In this document: one piece after another, positions 8,554-17,128 of the stretch | How the letters are laid out: each line of letters starts with the position of its first letter | Numbering within the stretch: position 1 is the stretch's first letter | NCBI GenBank assembly: GCA_017472015.1 | Contig: JAFURC010000026.1 | Location: 48,497-112,496, forward strand | Origin: Bacilli bacterium | Lineage (GTDB): Bacteria > Bacillota_I > Bacilli_A > RF39 > UBA660 | Direction of reading: 5' to 3' | DNA length: 64,000 nt | Program-made: the position numbers and the translations under genes | The notes under the pieces: generated by a model | What the model saw: only the letters and a program-made list of their open reading frames with translations | Told to the model about the DNA's origin: nothing | Databases searched by the model: none

Positions 8554-9903
8554 ATGTTAAGAAGTGTTCCAAATAGTCTTGAAGCAGAACAAGCTGTTTT
8601 AAGTGCAATGTTTTTATCAAGGACTGCTCAAGATATTGCTTTTGAATCAATTGATGAAAATGCTTTTTATTATGACAACAATAAAAAAATATTTATAACT
8701 TTAAAAAGTTTATATGATAGTAACGTTCCAATTGATATGACAACGATTACTAATGAACTTCGTAATAAAGGTTATTTAGAAGAAATTGGGGGAGTAATTT
8801 ATTTAACTGAAGTATTAAATACGGAATCAACGGCTGCTAATATTAATTATTATTTAAAAATAGTAAGTGATGATAATTTACTAAGAAGATTAATAGAAGT
8901 ATCAAATGAAGTTAATCAAATGGGATATAATACGGATAAAGATGTATCAGAAACGCTTGATGAAGCAGAAAGAAAGATTCTTAGTATTGTAAAAGATCGC
9001 CGGGCAACGGAGTTTCGAAATATAAAAGATGTTGTTTATCAAGTACAAAAGAATTTACAAAATTTAGCCGAAACTAAAGGAGATATTACTGGTATTGCGA
9101 CTGGATGGACGGACTTTGATAAGATGACATCAGGTCTACATGAAAATCAATTTATTATAATTGGAGCTCGTCCGGCTATGGGTAAAACTGCGTTTGCACT
9201 TAATTTAGCAACGAATGTAGCAACTTCATCAGGTAAAAGTGTTGCTGTATTTAACTTAGAAATGGGTGCAGAGCAACTTGCTAATCGTATGTTATCTTCA
9301 CTTGGCCAAATTGAAGGTTATAAGTTTATGAGTGGTAAATTAAATAATAATGATTATGTGAAATTTAATGAAGCCTTAAGTCAACTTGAAGATACCAATA
9401 TTTTTATAGATGATACACCAGGCATTACAATTGGGGAAATTCGTTCTAAATGCAGGAGGTTAAAAACTTCATCATCAGGACTTGATTTAGTAATAATTGA
9501 CTACTTGCAATTAATATCAGGTGGTAAGAATTATGGTTCTAATCGTCAACAAGAAGTATCTGATATATCGCGTTCTTTAAAAATGCTTGCCATGGAGTTG
9601 AAAATTCCAATTATAGCCCTTTGTCAATTATCTCGTTCGGTTGAAGCCCGTGAAGATAAACGACCACTTATGAGTGATTTAAGGGAATCCGGATCAATTG
9701 AACAAGATGCCGATATCGTGGCTTTCTTATATCGTGATGATTATTATAAAAAAGAAGCAAGAAATGAAAATAACACTAGCATAAGTGAATTAATTGTTGG
9801 AAAACATAGAAATGGTACAACTGGAACTATCAATTTATTATTTAAACGTGATACTAGTACATTCTTGAATTTCACAAATGAAGGGAGTGAAGTAAGTGAG
9901 TAA
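8554..9903 (+). CDS. dnaB: Replicative DNA helicase DnaB
   Basis: 449 aa, normal length. N-terminal domain begins with SVPNSLEAEQAVLSAM. The RecA-like domain has Walker A GARPAMGKTAFA (about residue 204), Walker B DLVIIDYLQLISG and the motif KHRNGTTGTINLLF with the arginine-finger region. It unwinds DNA ahead of the replication fork. Its last codons overlap the GTG start of the next gene by 8 nt. About 70 bp of its 3' end was copied downstream as part of a 750-bp tandem duplication. Confidence 0.98.
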   Translation: MLRSVPNSLEAEQAVLSAMFLSRTAQDIAFESIDENAFYYDNNKKIFITLKSLYDSNVPIDMTTITNELRNKGYLEEIGGVIYLTEVLNTESTAANINYYLKIVSDDNLLRRLIEVSNEVNQMGYNTDKDVSETLDEAERKILSIVKDRRATEFRNIKDVVYQVQKNLQNLAETKGDITGIATGWTDFDKMTSGLHENQFIIIGARPAMGKTAFALNLATNVATSSGKSVAVFNLEMGAEQLANRMLSSLGQIEGYKFMSGKLNNNDYVKFNEALSQLEDTNIFIDDTPGITIGEIRSKCRRLKTSSSGLDLVIIDYLQLISGGKNYGSNRQQEVSDISRSLKMLAMELKIPIIALCQLSRSVEAREDKRPLMSDLRESGSIEQDADIVAFLYRDDYYKKEARNENNTSISELIVGKHRNGTTGTINLLFKRDTSTFLNFTNEGSEVSE

Positions 9904-11334
9904 AAAAAATAGTAAATTTCCACTTGTTGGAGTAATTATATCTTTAGTTTTTGCTTTTCTGATTACATTTTTAATAACAAATGATATCTTTGGAGAACAA
10001 AAAAATCCTAGGGAATTATACCGGGTATATTTAAAAGGTGAATCAATTGGTTTGATAGAATCCAAAAGTGAATTGTATAACTATATTAACAGGATGCAAC
10101 AACCTCTAAAAGAAAAATATCATGTTGACACGGTTTATATTTCAAATGATATAAGTGTGGTTAAAGATGTAGCTTACAATGAAAATATAACAAGTATTAA
10201 TAATATTTATGATATCATAAATGAAAAATCATCTTTTACTATTAAAGGGTATACGGTCACTATCGATAAAACTAATACTACTGATTATGTTGATGATGCT
10301 CAGGTTGAAAGTGATGAAAAAGATGATAATAATGAACCTAAAATATTATTTTTAAATATTTTAGATAAAACAATGTTTGAAAATGCTCTTAAAAAGACAA
10401 TTTTATCTGTTGTAACGGAAGAAGAATATAAAAATTTTGTTAATGGAACTCAAAAAAATATTGTTACGACAGGTGAAGTTATTGAAGACTTGTATATTCG
10501 AGATGTGATAACCATTAAAGAAGCCTATTTACCAGTTAATGAAAAGATTTATACAAGTGAAGAAGAATTAATAGACCATTTAATTTATTATTTAGACGTG
10601 ATACTAGTACATTCTTAAATTTTACAAATAAAAGGAGTGAAGTAAGTGAGTAAAAAAAATAATAATTTTCCAATTGTTGGAGTAATTATATCTTTGGTTG
10701 TTGCATTTGTAATTACATTTTTAGGAACCAATGATGTCTTTGGAGAACAAAAAATACCTATGGAATCCTACCGAGTTTATTTAAAAGGTGAATCAATTGG
10801 TTTAATTAAATCTGAAAGTGAATTATACGATTATATTAATAAAATGCAACAATCTTTAAAAGAAAAATATAATGTTGATAATGTTTATATTCCAAATGAT
10901 ATTAATGTTGTTAAAGATGTAACTTATGAAGAAAATTTAACAACTATTAGTAATATCTATAATATTATAAATGAAAAATCACCTTTTACTATTAAAGGGT
11001 ATATGGTAACAATTGATAAAACGAATACAACAAACTATGTTGATGATGCTCAAGTTGAAAGTGATGAAAAAGATGATAGTAATGAACCTAAAATATTATT
11101 TTTAAATATTTTAGACAAAGAAATGTTTGAAAATGCGGTTAAAAAAACAATTTTATCTTTTGTAACTGAAGAAGAATATGAAAATTTTATTAATGAAACG
11201 CAAAAAAGTATTGTTACAACTGGCGAAATTATAGAAGATTTGTATGTTGAAGATGTTGTAACTATCAAGGAAGCCTATTTACCAGTTAATGAAAAAATTT
11301 ATACAAGTGAAGAAGAATTAACGGCTCATTTATT
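9835..11334 (+). repeat. 750-bp tandem duplication (dnaB tail plus peptidase N-terminus)
   Basis: Bases 9841-9900 and 10591-10650 align at a constant offset of 750, and the similarity runs on through about 10584 and 11334. The unit holds the last dnaB codons, the Shine-Dalgarno region and about 230 codons of the peptidase gene. All three junction contexts share a short TTTATTATTT tract (dnaB near 9835, the gene near 11329, the novel joint near 10585), suggesting recombination at microhomology. The copies have diverged by roughly 10-20%, so the event is not recent. Confidence 0.85.
9896..10618 (+). CDS. Truncated duplicate of the LysM/G5/M23 envelope protein N-terminus
   Basis: 240 aa. An N-terminal membrane anchor (about 9-30) is followed by an extracytoplasmic domain nearly identical in layout to residues 1-230 of the next protein (YRVYLKGESIGLI, DDAQVESDEKDD, EEEYKNFVNGTQK, ITIKEAYLPVNEKIYTSEEEL). 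It has no LysM, G5 or peptidase domain. The last ten residues (YYLDVILVHS) come from the copied dnaB tail read out of frame, so the protein ends at the duplication joint. GTG start with GGGAG upstream. It may be inert, or may act as a membrane-bound competitor of the full-length protein. Confidence 0.75.
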   Translation: MSKKNSKFPLVGVIISLVFAFLITFLITNDIFGEQKNPRELYRVYLKGESIGLIESKSELYNYINRMQQPLKEKYHVDTVYISNDISVVKDVAYNENITSINNIYDIINEKSSFTIKGYTVTIDKTNTTDYVDDAQVESDEKDDNNEPKILFLNILDKTMFENALKKTILSVVTEEEYKNFVNGTQKNIVTTGEVIEDLYIRDVITIKEAYLPVNEKIYTSEEELIDHLIYYLDVILVHS

Positions 11335-12172
11335 ATTTGGTAGCGAACAAAATATGTCATCTTATAGAGTAAAAAAAGGTGATACTTTAAATGAAGTTGC
11401 GGAAGCTAATAAAATGAATGTTAACGAAATTTTAATAGCTAATTCTAATTTAAGAACAAGCAATGCTTTACTTTATGAAGGTCAAGAATTAACTATAGGA
11501 GTCTTGGATCCTGTATTTACAACAGTTGAAGAAAAACACGTGGTTGCTGATCAAACAATTGCTTATAAAACCGAATATGTTTATGATAATACTAAACTAG
11601 TTGGTTATCAGGCAGTTCAAACTCAAGGTAGCAATGGAATTACGAGAATTACTCAAAAGATAAAAAGTGTTAATGGTGAAATTGTAACAGCTTTAATTTC
11701 TAGTCAAGAAGAAATTAAACCAGTTGTTAATGAAGTAATTGTTAAAGGTGGAAGAAAACCAGTAATAGCAACAGCCGGAAACTGGACTTGGCCAACAAAT
11801 ATTCCATATATTATATCAAGTCACTATGGTTGGCGATGGGGAACCCTTCATCGTGGTCTTGATATATCAGGAACTGGATATGGTTCACCTATATATGCTG
11901 CTAAACCCGGTGTTGTAACTGAAGTTAATTATCATTATTTATCAGGAAATTATGTGGTTATAAATCACCAAAATGGTTATTATACAAGATATGCTCACAT
12001 GTCAAGATTATCACCTTATGTAAAAGTCGGGGATTATGTTACAGCTGGTCAAACAATAGGAGATATGGGAAGTAGTGGTCGTTCAAATGGAACTCACTTA
12101 CACTTTGAACTTTGGTACGGAAAACCTTATGCTTCTGGAAGTCAATGCTATAACCCATTATTATTCTACTAA
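10646..12172 (+). CDS. Membrane-anchored LysM-G5-M23 cell-wall endopeptidase
   Basis: 508 aa. A membrane anchor (about 9-30) is followed by an N-terminal domain (35-225), LysM (about 232-276, YRVKKGDTLNEVAEANKMN), G5 (about 280-365, with YKTEYVYDNTKLVGYQ and GITRITQKIK) and peptidase M23 (about 380-508). The zinc ligands are seen in HRGLD (H-x3-D) and HLHFEL. M23 enzymes of this layout cut peptidoglycan cross-links. GTG start with AAAGGAGTG upstream. It lies between dnaB and walJ, with walJ starting on its stop codon. The N-terminal third is duplicated just upstream. Confidence 0.9.
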   Translation: MSKKNNNFPIVGVIISLVVAFVITFLGTNDVFGEQKIPMESYRVYLKGESIGLIKSESELYDYINKMQQSLKEKYNVDNVYIPNDINVVKDVTYEENLTTISNIYNIINEKSPFTIKGYMVTIDKTNTTNYVDDAQVESDEKDDSNEPKILFLNILDKEMFENAVKKTILSFVTEEEYENFINETQKSIVTTGEIIEDLYVEDVVTIKEAYLPVNEKIYTSEEELTAHLLFGSEQNMSSYRVKKGDTLNEVAEANKMNVNEILIANSNLRTSNALLYEGQELTIGVLDPVFTTVEEKHVVADQTIAYKTEYVYDNTKLVGYQAVQTQGSNGITRITQKIKSVNGEIVTALISSQEEIKPVVNEVIVKGGRKPVIATAGNWTWPTNIPYIISSHYGWRWGTLHRGLDISGTGYGSPIYAAKPGVVTEVNYHYLSGNYVVINHQNGYYTRYAHMSRLSPYVKVGDYVTAGQTIGDMGSSGRSNGTHLHFELWYGKPYASGSQCYNPLLFY

Positions 12173-12921
12173 TGGAAATAATTATTCTTGGAAGTGGTTC
12201 AAAAGGAAATTCCACATTAGTTATTACAAAGACTAAGAAGTTTTTAATTGATGTTGGTTTTTCCTTACCTAAAACCAAAATGATTTTAGAAAAACATAAT
12301 TTAACTATCGATGATATAGATTTTATTCTTTTGACCCATAATCATAAAGATCATACAATAGGTCTTGCTTCTTTAACTAAGAAAACTGAAAAATTTCTTT
12401 ATGTTCCAAAAGATATGTATAAGGAAATCAAAAAAATAGTTGAACCAGATTATATTATTCCCGTTTTAGAAGATGATATTTATTTAGATGATTTACATAT
12501 AAAATTTTTACATACTTCACATGATGCGGTTAGTCCTGTTGGTTTTTTAATCGAAGAAGAAACATCTTTAATTTATATGACTGATACAGGTTATATAAGT
12601 AGAAAGAACTTGAAACAAATGCATAACAAGGATTTATATATAATTGAAAGTAATCATGATCCTAAAATGTTAATGGATGGACCTTATCCTTATGTTTTAA
12701 AACAAAGAGTTATTAGTGATACAGGTCACTTATCTAATGAAATGACTGGAAATTATTTAAAAGACTTAATCGGTGATAATACAAAAAAAATAATTCTTGC
12801 TCATTTAAGTGAAACAAATAATTTAGAAGAATTAGCAATTGAAACTGTTTCTTCCTTAATTGATTCAAGAGTTCCTGTAATTGCAGCAAGACAAGAAAGT
12901 GAGTTAGTGATAACTATATGA
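12172..12921 (+). CDS. walJ: WalJ/YycJ-type metallo-beta-lactamase-fold hydrolase
   Basis: 249 aa. Starts MEIIILGSGSKGNSTLV, and the metal-binding motif LLTHNHKDHTIGL (HxHxDH) follows, with later ligands in THDAVSPVGF-like, YMTDTGYIS and ILAHLSETNN segments. The family (YycJ/WalJ) is linked to cell-wall/DNA-end processing control near the WalRK genes in Bacilli; here walRK are absent from the window but dnaB and rlmH remain neighbours. Start codon overlaps the previous stop (TAATG). Confidence 0.88.
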   Translation: MEIIILGSGSKGNSTLVITKTKKFLIDVGFSLPKTKMILEKHNLTIDDIDFILLTHNHKDHTIGLASLTKKTEKFLYVPKDMYKEIKKIVEPDYIIPVLEDDIYLDDLHIKFLHTSHDAVSPVGFLIEEETSLIYMTDTGYISRKNLKQMHNKDLYIIESNHDPKMLMDGPYPYVLKQRVISDTGHLSNEMTGNYLKDLIGDNTKKIILAHLSETNNLEELAIETVSSLIDSRVPVIAARQESELVITI

Positions 12922-13370
12922 TAAAAATAATTTGTATTGGAAAAATTAAAGAAAACTATTTAAGAGAGGCTATTTTAGAATATACAAAAAGAATTAGTAA
13001 ATATACTAAATTAGAAATAGTTGAATTACCAGATTATGACTATGATATTAAAAAGACTTTAGAAGTTGAGAAAGATAATATTTTAAAAGTGATTAAACCA
13101 AGTGATTATAATATTTTAATGGATTTAAATGGTAAAAATCTTGATAGTTTAGAATTTTCTCATAATTTAGATAAAATTCGTTCTATGAATAGTAATATTA
13201 ACTTTATAATTGGTGGTTCTTATGGAGTACACGAGGAAATAAAAAATAAATGCCAAGAAAAAATATCATTTTCTCGTCTTACATTTCCTCATCAATTATT
13301 TCGTGTAATTCTTTTAGAACAAATCTATAGAAGTTTTAAAATTTTAAATAATGAAGAATATCATAAATAA
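12918..13370 (+). CDS. rlmH: 23S rRNA pseudouridine-1915 N3-methyltransferase RlmH
   Basis: 150 aa, a SPOUT methyltransferase of normal length (about 155). Contains NINFIIGGSYGVHEEIK (SAM-binding knot) and a C-terminal FPHQLFRVILLEQIYRSFKILNNEEYHK that is diagnostic. Overlaps the walJ stop codon by 4 nt (ATGA), the usual coupling. Confidence 0.97.
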   Translation: MIKIICIGKIKENYLREAILEYTKRISKYTKLEIVELPDYDYDIKKTLEVEKDNILKVIKPSDYNILMDLNGKNLDSLEFSHNLDKIRSMNSNINFIIGGSYGVHEEIKNKCQEKISFSRLTFPHQLFRVILLEQIYRSFKILNNEEYHK

Positions 13371-13372
13371 AA

Positions 13373-13398
13373 ACTTAGAAATTAATCTAAGTCTTTTT
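13373..13398. terminator. Bidirectional terminator between rlmH and the ATP-grasp gene
   Basis: ACTTAGA (13373-13379) / TCTAAGT (13386-13392) stem, followed by a T run on the plus strand and preceded by an A-rich run that serves the convergent minus-strand gene. Confidence 0.75.
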
Positions 13399-14602
13399 TA
13401 TAATATTTTTTATATTTTTTAAATTGATTGATATTTCTCATGATTAGGTAAAAATTTCTTTTAAAACTTTTATCTTCTTTATAAAATAAGGAATGACAAA
13501 CTTTTCCTTCTTTAATTAGTTTTTTAACTAAAGCAAGTTTTTCTTTATCTTCAACATAGTCAAGTACTATTTTTTTAGGAATAACATGCCAAAAATAAGG
13601 TTCTTTAACAAGTAATAAATCTTTTTCAATGTTATTAATATAAGAATCAACTATATATTTAGCAACATTATAACCACTTCCGGTATTTCTATAATGACTT
13701 CTTCCTTGACGAATATTAATTTCAAATATTTTAATCTTATTATCTCTTTCATCATATTTTAAGTCACAGTCACACCAACCTTCATAGCCGATTGATTCAA
13801 GTAAGTTTTTAATTTTTAACATTAACTCTTCATTATAAACTGTAATAGTAGCGGCATTTGAACCAAGTCCTTTAGGAGTGTGCTCTTCAAGTAGGACATT
13901 ACCTAAATTCATATATTCAACTTTTTTACTTTTTCCAACAAAGACATGCAAATCATACATTTTATTATCATATCCAGGGATTCTATCTTGAATAATCATA
14001 TTCCCAAGATATCCAGCATCATATATTTTCTTTAAAGTCTCATCAAGTTCTTCTTTAGAATTAATAGTATAAACCTTATATTGACCAGGAAAACTGGCTT
14101 TAAAATAAAGAACACTATCAGATGGTTTTAAAATAACAGGGTAATCAAAATCAAGTTTAAAATCTAAACTATCGCCTTTTTTATAAATATGGGTTTTCGG
14201 ATAATCAATATTATTCTTTTCGCATAGTTCATAAAAAGTTTCTTTTAAAACTATTTTATTTAAAGTTTCTAAGTTAGTATAAGGTAAGATAAACTTATCT
14301 TTTAATTTATCTTTATTCGTAACAATTAAACGAACATAATGATCAGCGCATCCTATTAAAATTAGTTTTTTCTTTTTGGTTTTTAATTCTTTATAAAGAT
14401 TATTCATGGTTTTTAAGAAAACTTGATTTTCGTCTAAATCTTTAACTTCACGGTATTCAATTATTTTAGAATGATTAATAATTCCTGATGTATTTCTAGC
14501 TAACACGATTGATTTAACTTTATATTCTTCATGAAAAGCCCTTGCCATACTATAAACATTTATATCACTGGCTAAAAGTATTGGAATAAATTCTTCTTTC
14601 AT
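13382..14602 (-). CDS. ATP-grasp carboxylate-amine ligase, D-aspartate-ligase-like
   Basis: 406 aa. N-terminal pre-ATP-grasp domain (IPILLASDINVYSMARAFHEEY) then ATP-grasp: KETFYELCEKNNIDYPKTHIYKKG, the Lys-containing FDYPVILKPSDSV, MIIQDRIPGYDNKMYD and the metal-binding Glu/Asn region KIKIFEINIRQGRSHYRNTGSG. The order resembles D-aspartate ligases that add D-Asp to the peptidoglycan stem peptide, though an amino-acid ligase with another substrate is possible. Start chosen at 14602 (MKEEF): the upstream in-frame ATG encodes the GGAGG ribosome binding site itself. Several other wall genes lie nearby. Confidence 0.75.
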   Translation of the reverse strand: MKEEFIPILLASDINVYSMARAFHEEYKVKSIVLARNTSGIINHSKIIEYREVKDLDENQVFLKTMNNLYKELKTKKKKLILIGCADHYVRLIVTNKDKLKDKFILPYTNLETLNKIVLKETFYELCEKNNIDYPKTHIYKKGDSLDFKLDFDYPVILKPSDSVLYFKASFPGQYKVYTINSKEELDETLKKIYDAGYLGNMIIQDRIPGYDNKMYDLHVFVGKSKKVEYMNLGNVLLEEHTPKGLGSNAATITVYNEELMLKIKNLLESIGYEGWCDCDLKYDERDNKIKIFEINIRQGRSHYRNTGSGYNVAKYIVDSYINNIEKDLLLVKEPYFWHVIPKKIVLDYVEDKEKLALVKKLIKEGKVCHSLFYKEDKSFKRNFYLIMRNINQFKKYKKYYKKDLD

Positions 14603-14659
14603 ATTTCCTCCATTCAAGTATAATTATACCATTAAAATAGAAGATTACTATTACAAAAT

Positions 14660-14688
14660 TTGACTTTTTACTCTTTTTATGTTAATAT
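14660..14688 (+). promoter_or_regulatory. Promoter for the VanY-like carboxypeptidase
   Basis: TTGACT (14660-14665), 17-nt spacer, TAATAT (14683-14688). About 80 nt of AT-rich leader precede the start codon. Confidence 0.6.
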
Positions 14689-14767
14689 AGCCGGCATAAA
14701 AGGGGATATGGTTAAAATTTTAAATTTAATATTTTGTTTTAATTATATTTATTAGGGGGAAATAGTG

Positions 14768-15847
14768 ATGAAAAATTTAATAACTAGAATTATTATGTTA
14801 ACTTTTTTATTAATTTTAAGTTTATTTATTGTTATTAAAGATAAAAATACAGAAGATAGTTTTATAAAGAAGACTGAGGTAGAAGTTAATTCAACTACTA
14901 ACTTGTATTCATTGTTAAATAAATCTAGTAATGTCATGACCGATGATTATTTAATTGATACAACAGAACTTGGTAAAAAGAATATAGTTGTTTTAACAAA
15001 AACAGGTGATGAAGAAATAAATCATGAATTTATAGTTTCAGTAGTTGATACGGAAAAACCAATTATCTTAGGTAATAAAGAGATTAAAACTAAAGTAAAT
15101 GAAGAGATTGATTTATTAAAAAATGTTTTTGTATCCGATAATTATGATAAAAATTTAGAAGTTAAAATAATTGGAGAATATGACTTTAAAACGGTTGGTA
15201 CTTATAATTTAAAATACTATGTTAAAGATTCATCTAATAATGAAACTTATAGTAATTTTTCTTTAATAGTTGATAATAATGATGAGAAGTATTATATTAC
15301 AAGTAAAGGTTATAAACTTTTAATAAAAGATGGAGTATCATCTATTGATAATATCATAATTGCTAATAAATCTTATACTTTATCAAGTAATTATGGAAAT
15401 GGTTTAACAAGTGATACCATAAATAACTTTAATAAAATGAAAAATGATGCTAGTAAAGAAGGATTAAATCTATATATAAAAAGTGGTTATCGATCTTATT
15501 ATGATCAAGTAATCGTTTATAATAACTGGGTTAAAAGAGATGGGATAGAATTAGCGGATACTTATTCGGCAAGAGCAGGACATTCCGAACATCAAACAGG
15601 TTTAGCAATAGATTTAAATTTAATTAATAATTCTTTTAAAAATACAAATGAATTTAATTGGTTAAATCAAAATGCTTATAAATATGGATTTATCTTAAGA
15701 TATCCAGAAAATAAACAAGATATAACTGGTTACATTTATGAACCATGGCATTATAGATATGTAGGGGTAGAGTTAGCCGAAAAGTTATATAATAATGGTA
15801 ATTGGATAACGATGGAAGAATATTTTGGGATAGATAGTAAGTATTAA
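14768..15847 (+). CDS. VanY-type D-alanyl-D-alanine carboxypeptidase (M15B) with Ig-like domain
   Basis: About 359 aa. Signal anchor at about 5-22 (LITRIIMLTFLLILSLFIV), a bacterial Ig-like/DUF5011-type domain at about 80-165 (DTEKPIILGNKEIKTKVNEE ... YNLKYYVKDSSNN) and an M15B domain at about 200-350. Zinc ligands are seen in GHSEHQTGLAIDL (H and D) and EPWHYRYVG (final H), with SGYRSYYDQ upstream, all typical of VanY. It trims the terminal D-Ala of muropeptides outside the membrane. ATG 14768 preferred over the GTG at 14765 because GGGGGA ends 7 nt before it. Confidence 0.9.
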   Translation: MKNLITRIIMLTFLLILSLFIVIKDKNTEDSFIKKTEVEVNSTTNLYSLLNKSSNVMTDDYLIDTTELGKKNIVVLTKTGDEEINHEFIVSVVDTEKPIILGNKEIKTKVNEEIDLLKNVFVSDNYDKNLEVKIIGEYDFKTVGTYNLKYYVKDSSNNETYSNFSLIVDNNDEKYYITSKGYKLLIKDGVSSIDNIIIANKSYTLSSNYGNGLTSDTINNFNKMKNDASKEGLNLYIKSGYRSYYDQVIVYNNWVKRDGIELADTYSARAGHSEHQTGLAIDLNLINNSFKNTNEFNWLNQNAYKYGFILRYPENKQDITGYIYEPWHYRYVGVELAEKLYNNGNWITMEEYFGIDSKY

Positions 15848-15929
15848 ATAATTTGAAAATCATATTTTTTATAAATTAACAAAAGACTATTGTTTATTAA
15901 ATGAATTTATAGTATATTTGTTTTGGTGG

Positions 15930-15976
15930 TAGTAAATATAATAAGTTAGGTAACTTTTATATTTACTATTTTTTAT
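15930..15976 (+). terminator. Long hairpin terminator upstream of the ORF6N gene
   Basis: TAGTAAATAT (15930-15939) pairs with ATATTTACTA (15959-15968) around an inner AAGTTA/TAACTT stem, then TTTTTT. Confidence 0.7.
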
Positions 15977-15993
15977 TTAATGAAGGTATTTTT

Positions 15994-16893
15994 ATGAATG
16001 AAGTAATAGAAAAAGAAGATATTAAAATTGAAGATATGATTTATGAAAATAGAGGTATTCAAGTAATGTTAGATTCTGATTTAGCAAAACTTTATAATAT
16101 TCCAACTAAAAGAATTAACGAGGCAGTTAAAAATAATCCTAAAAAATTTCCTGATAAATTTTCGTGGAAATTAACGCAAGAAGAAAGTAAGAATTTTTTA
16201 GTCGAAAATTTCGACCAAAAAAATATAGAAACTCGAGGTGGAAGATATAAAAATCCTAGAGTATTTACAGAACATGGTGTTGCAATGTTAGCTACAATTT
16301 TAAAATCAGATATTGCTATTGAAATTAGTATTAAAATTATTGAGGCATTTGTTGATATGAGACATTATATTAATGATAATACTGTTTATTTAACTTTAAA
16401 TAATATTAATAATAAAATGATTTCGTATGATAATAAATTAATGGAATATGATGATAAATTTAATTATTTATTTTCAAAATTTGATAAGAAAGAGCAATTG
16501 TTTTTACAAGGAAGAATATATGATGCATATTCAAATTTCATAAATATTTTTGAAGAAGCAGTAGAAGAATTGATTGTTATAGATTCTTATGCTGATATTA
16601 GTTTTTTGGATTTAATTAGAAATTTAAATTGTAATGTAATTTTAATTACTAAAAACAGTGATCGATTAAGTAATTTAGAGATTACTAAATATAGTAGTCA
16701 ATATAATAATTTAAAAGTTATTAGAGATAATTCTTTTCATGATAGATATTTTGTTATAGATAGAAAAACAATATATCATTCTGGTGCTTCTATAAATAAT
16801 GCCGGAAATAAGACTTTTTCAATAAATAAGTTGGAAGATGAATTCTTGAAAAGAAGTTTATTAAATAATATTTTAAGCATGATTGAAAAATAA
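15994..16893 (+). CDS. ORF6N-domain protein with PLD-like C-terminus
   Basis: 299 aa. The N-terminal ORF6N domain (about 10-120) reads IYENRGIQVMLDSDLAKLYNIPTKRINEAVKNN and TEHGVAMLATILKSDIAIEIS, a DNA-binding module common in phages and islands. The linker is helical. The C-terminus (about 170-295) has IVIDSYADISFLDLI and SFHDRYFVIDRKTIYHSGASINNAGNKTFSINKL, which matches a phospholipase-D-like strand order with HxR instead of HxK. DNA binding is well supported; nuclease activity is doubtful. It sits alone at the left edge of the accessory region. Confidence 0.8.
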   Translation: MNEVIEKEDIKIEDMIYENRGIQVMLDSDLAKLYNIPTKRINEAVKNNPKKFPDKFSWKLTQEESKNFLVENFDQKNIETRGGRYKNPRVFTEHGVAMLATILKSDIAIEISIKIIEAFVDMRHYINDNTVYLTLNNINNKMISYDNKLMEYDDKFNYLFSKFDKKEQLFLQGRIYDAYSNFINIFEEAVEELIVIDSYADISFLDLIRNLNCNVILITKNSDRLSNLEITKYSSQYNNLKVIRDNSFHDRYFVIDRKTIYHSGASINNAGNKTFSINKLEDEFLKRSLLNNILSMIEK

Positions 16894-17128
16894 TTTTACC
16901 ATAAGTATTTTATGAAAAACTTATTTATTTAGATTTAAAAAATTAATTAAAAAAACTTAATTTTTACTGAATTTGCAGTTGAATTATGTTAGAAATTTAA
17001 TTTTATAAAGTAAATATGATGAATATAAATTTTACAAAATTCTTCTTTTTATAACATATTTAATGTGTTATACTGAAATGGTAATAGACTAAAAATAAAA
17101 TTCGTACATATAAATAAGTGGAGGAATT

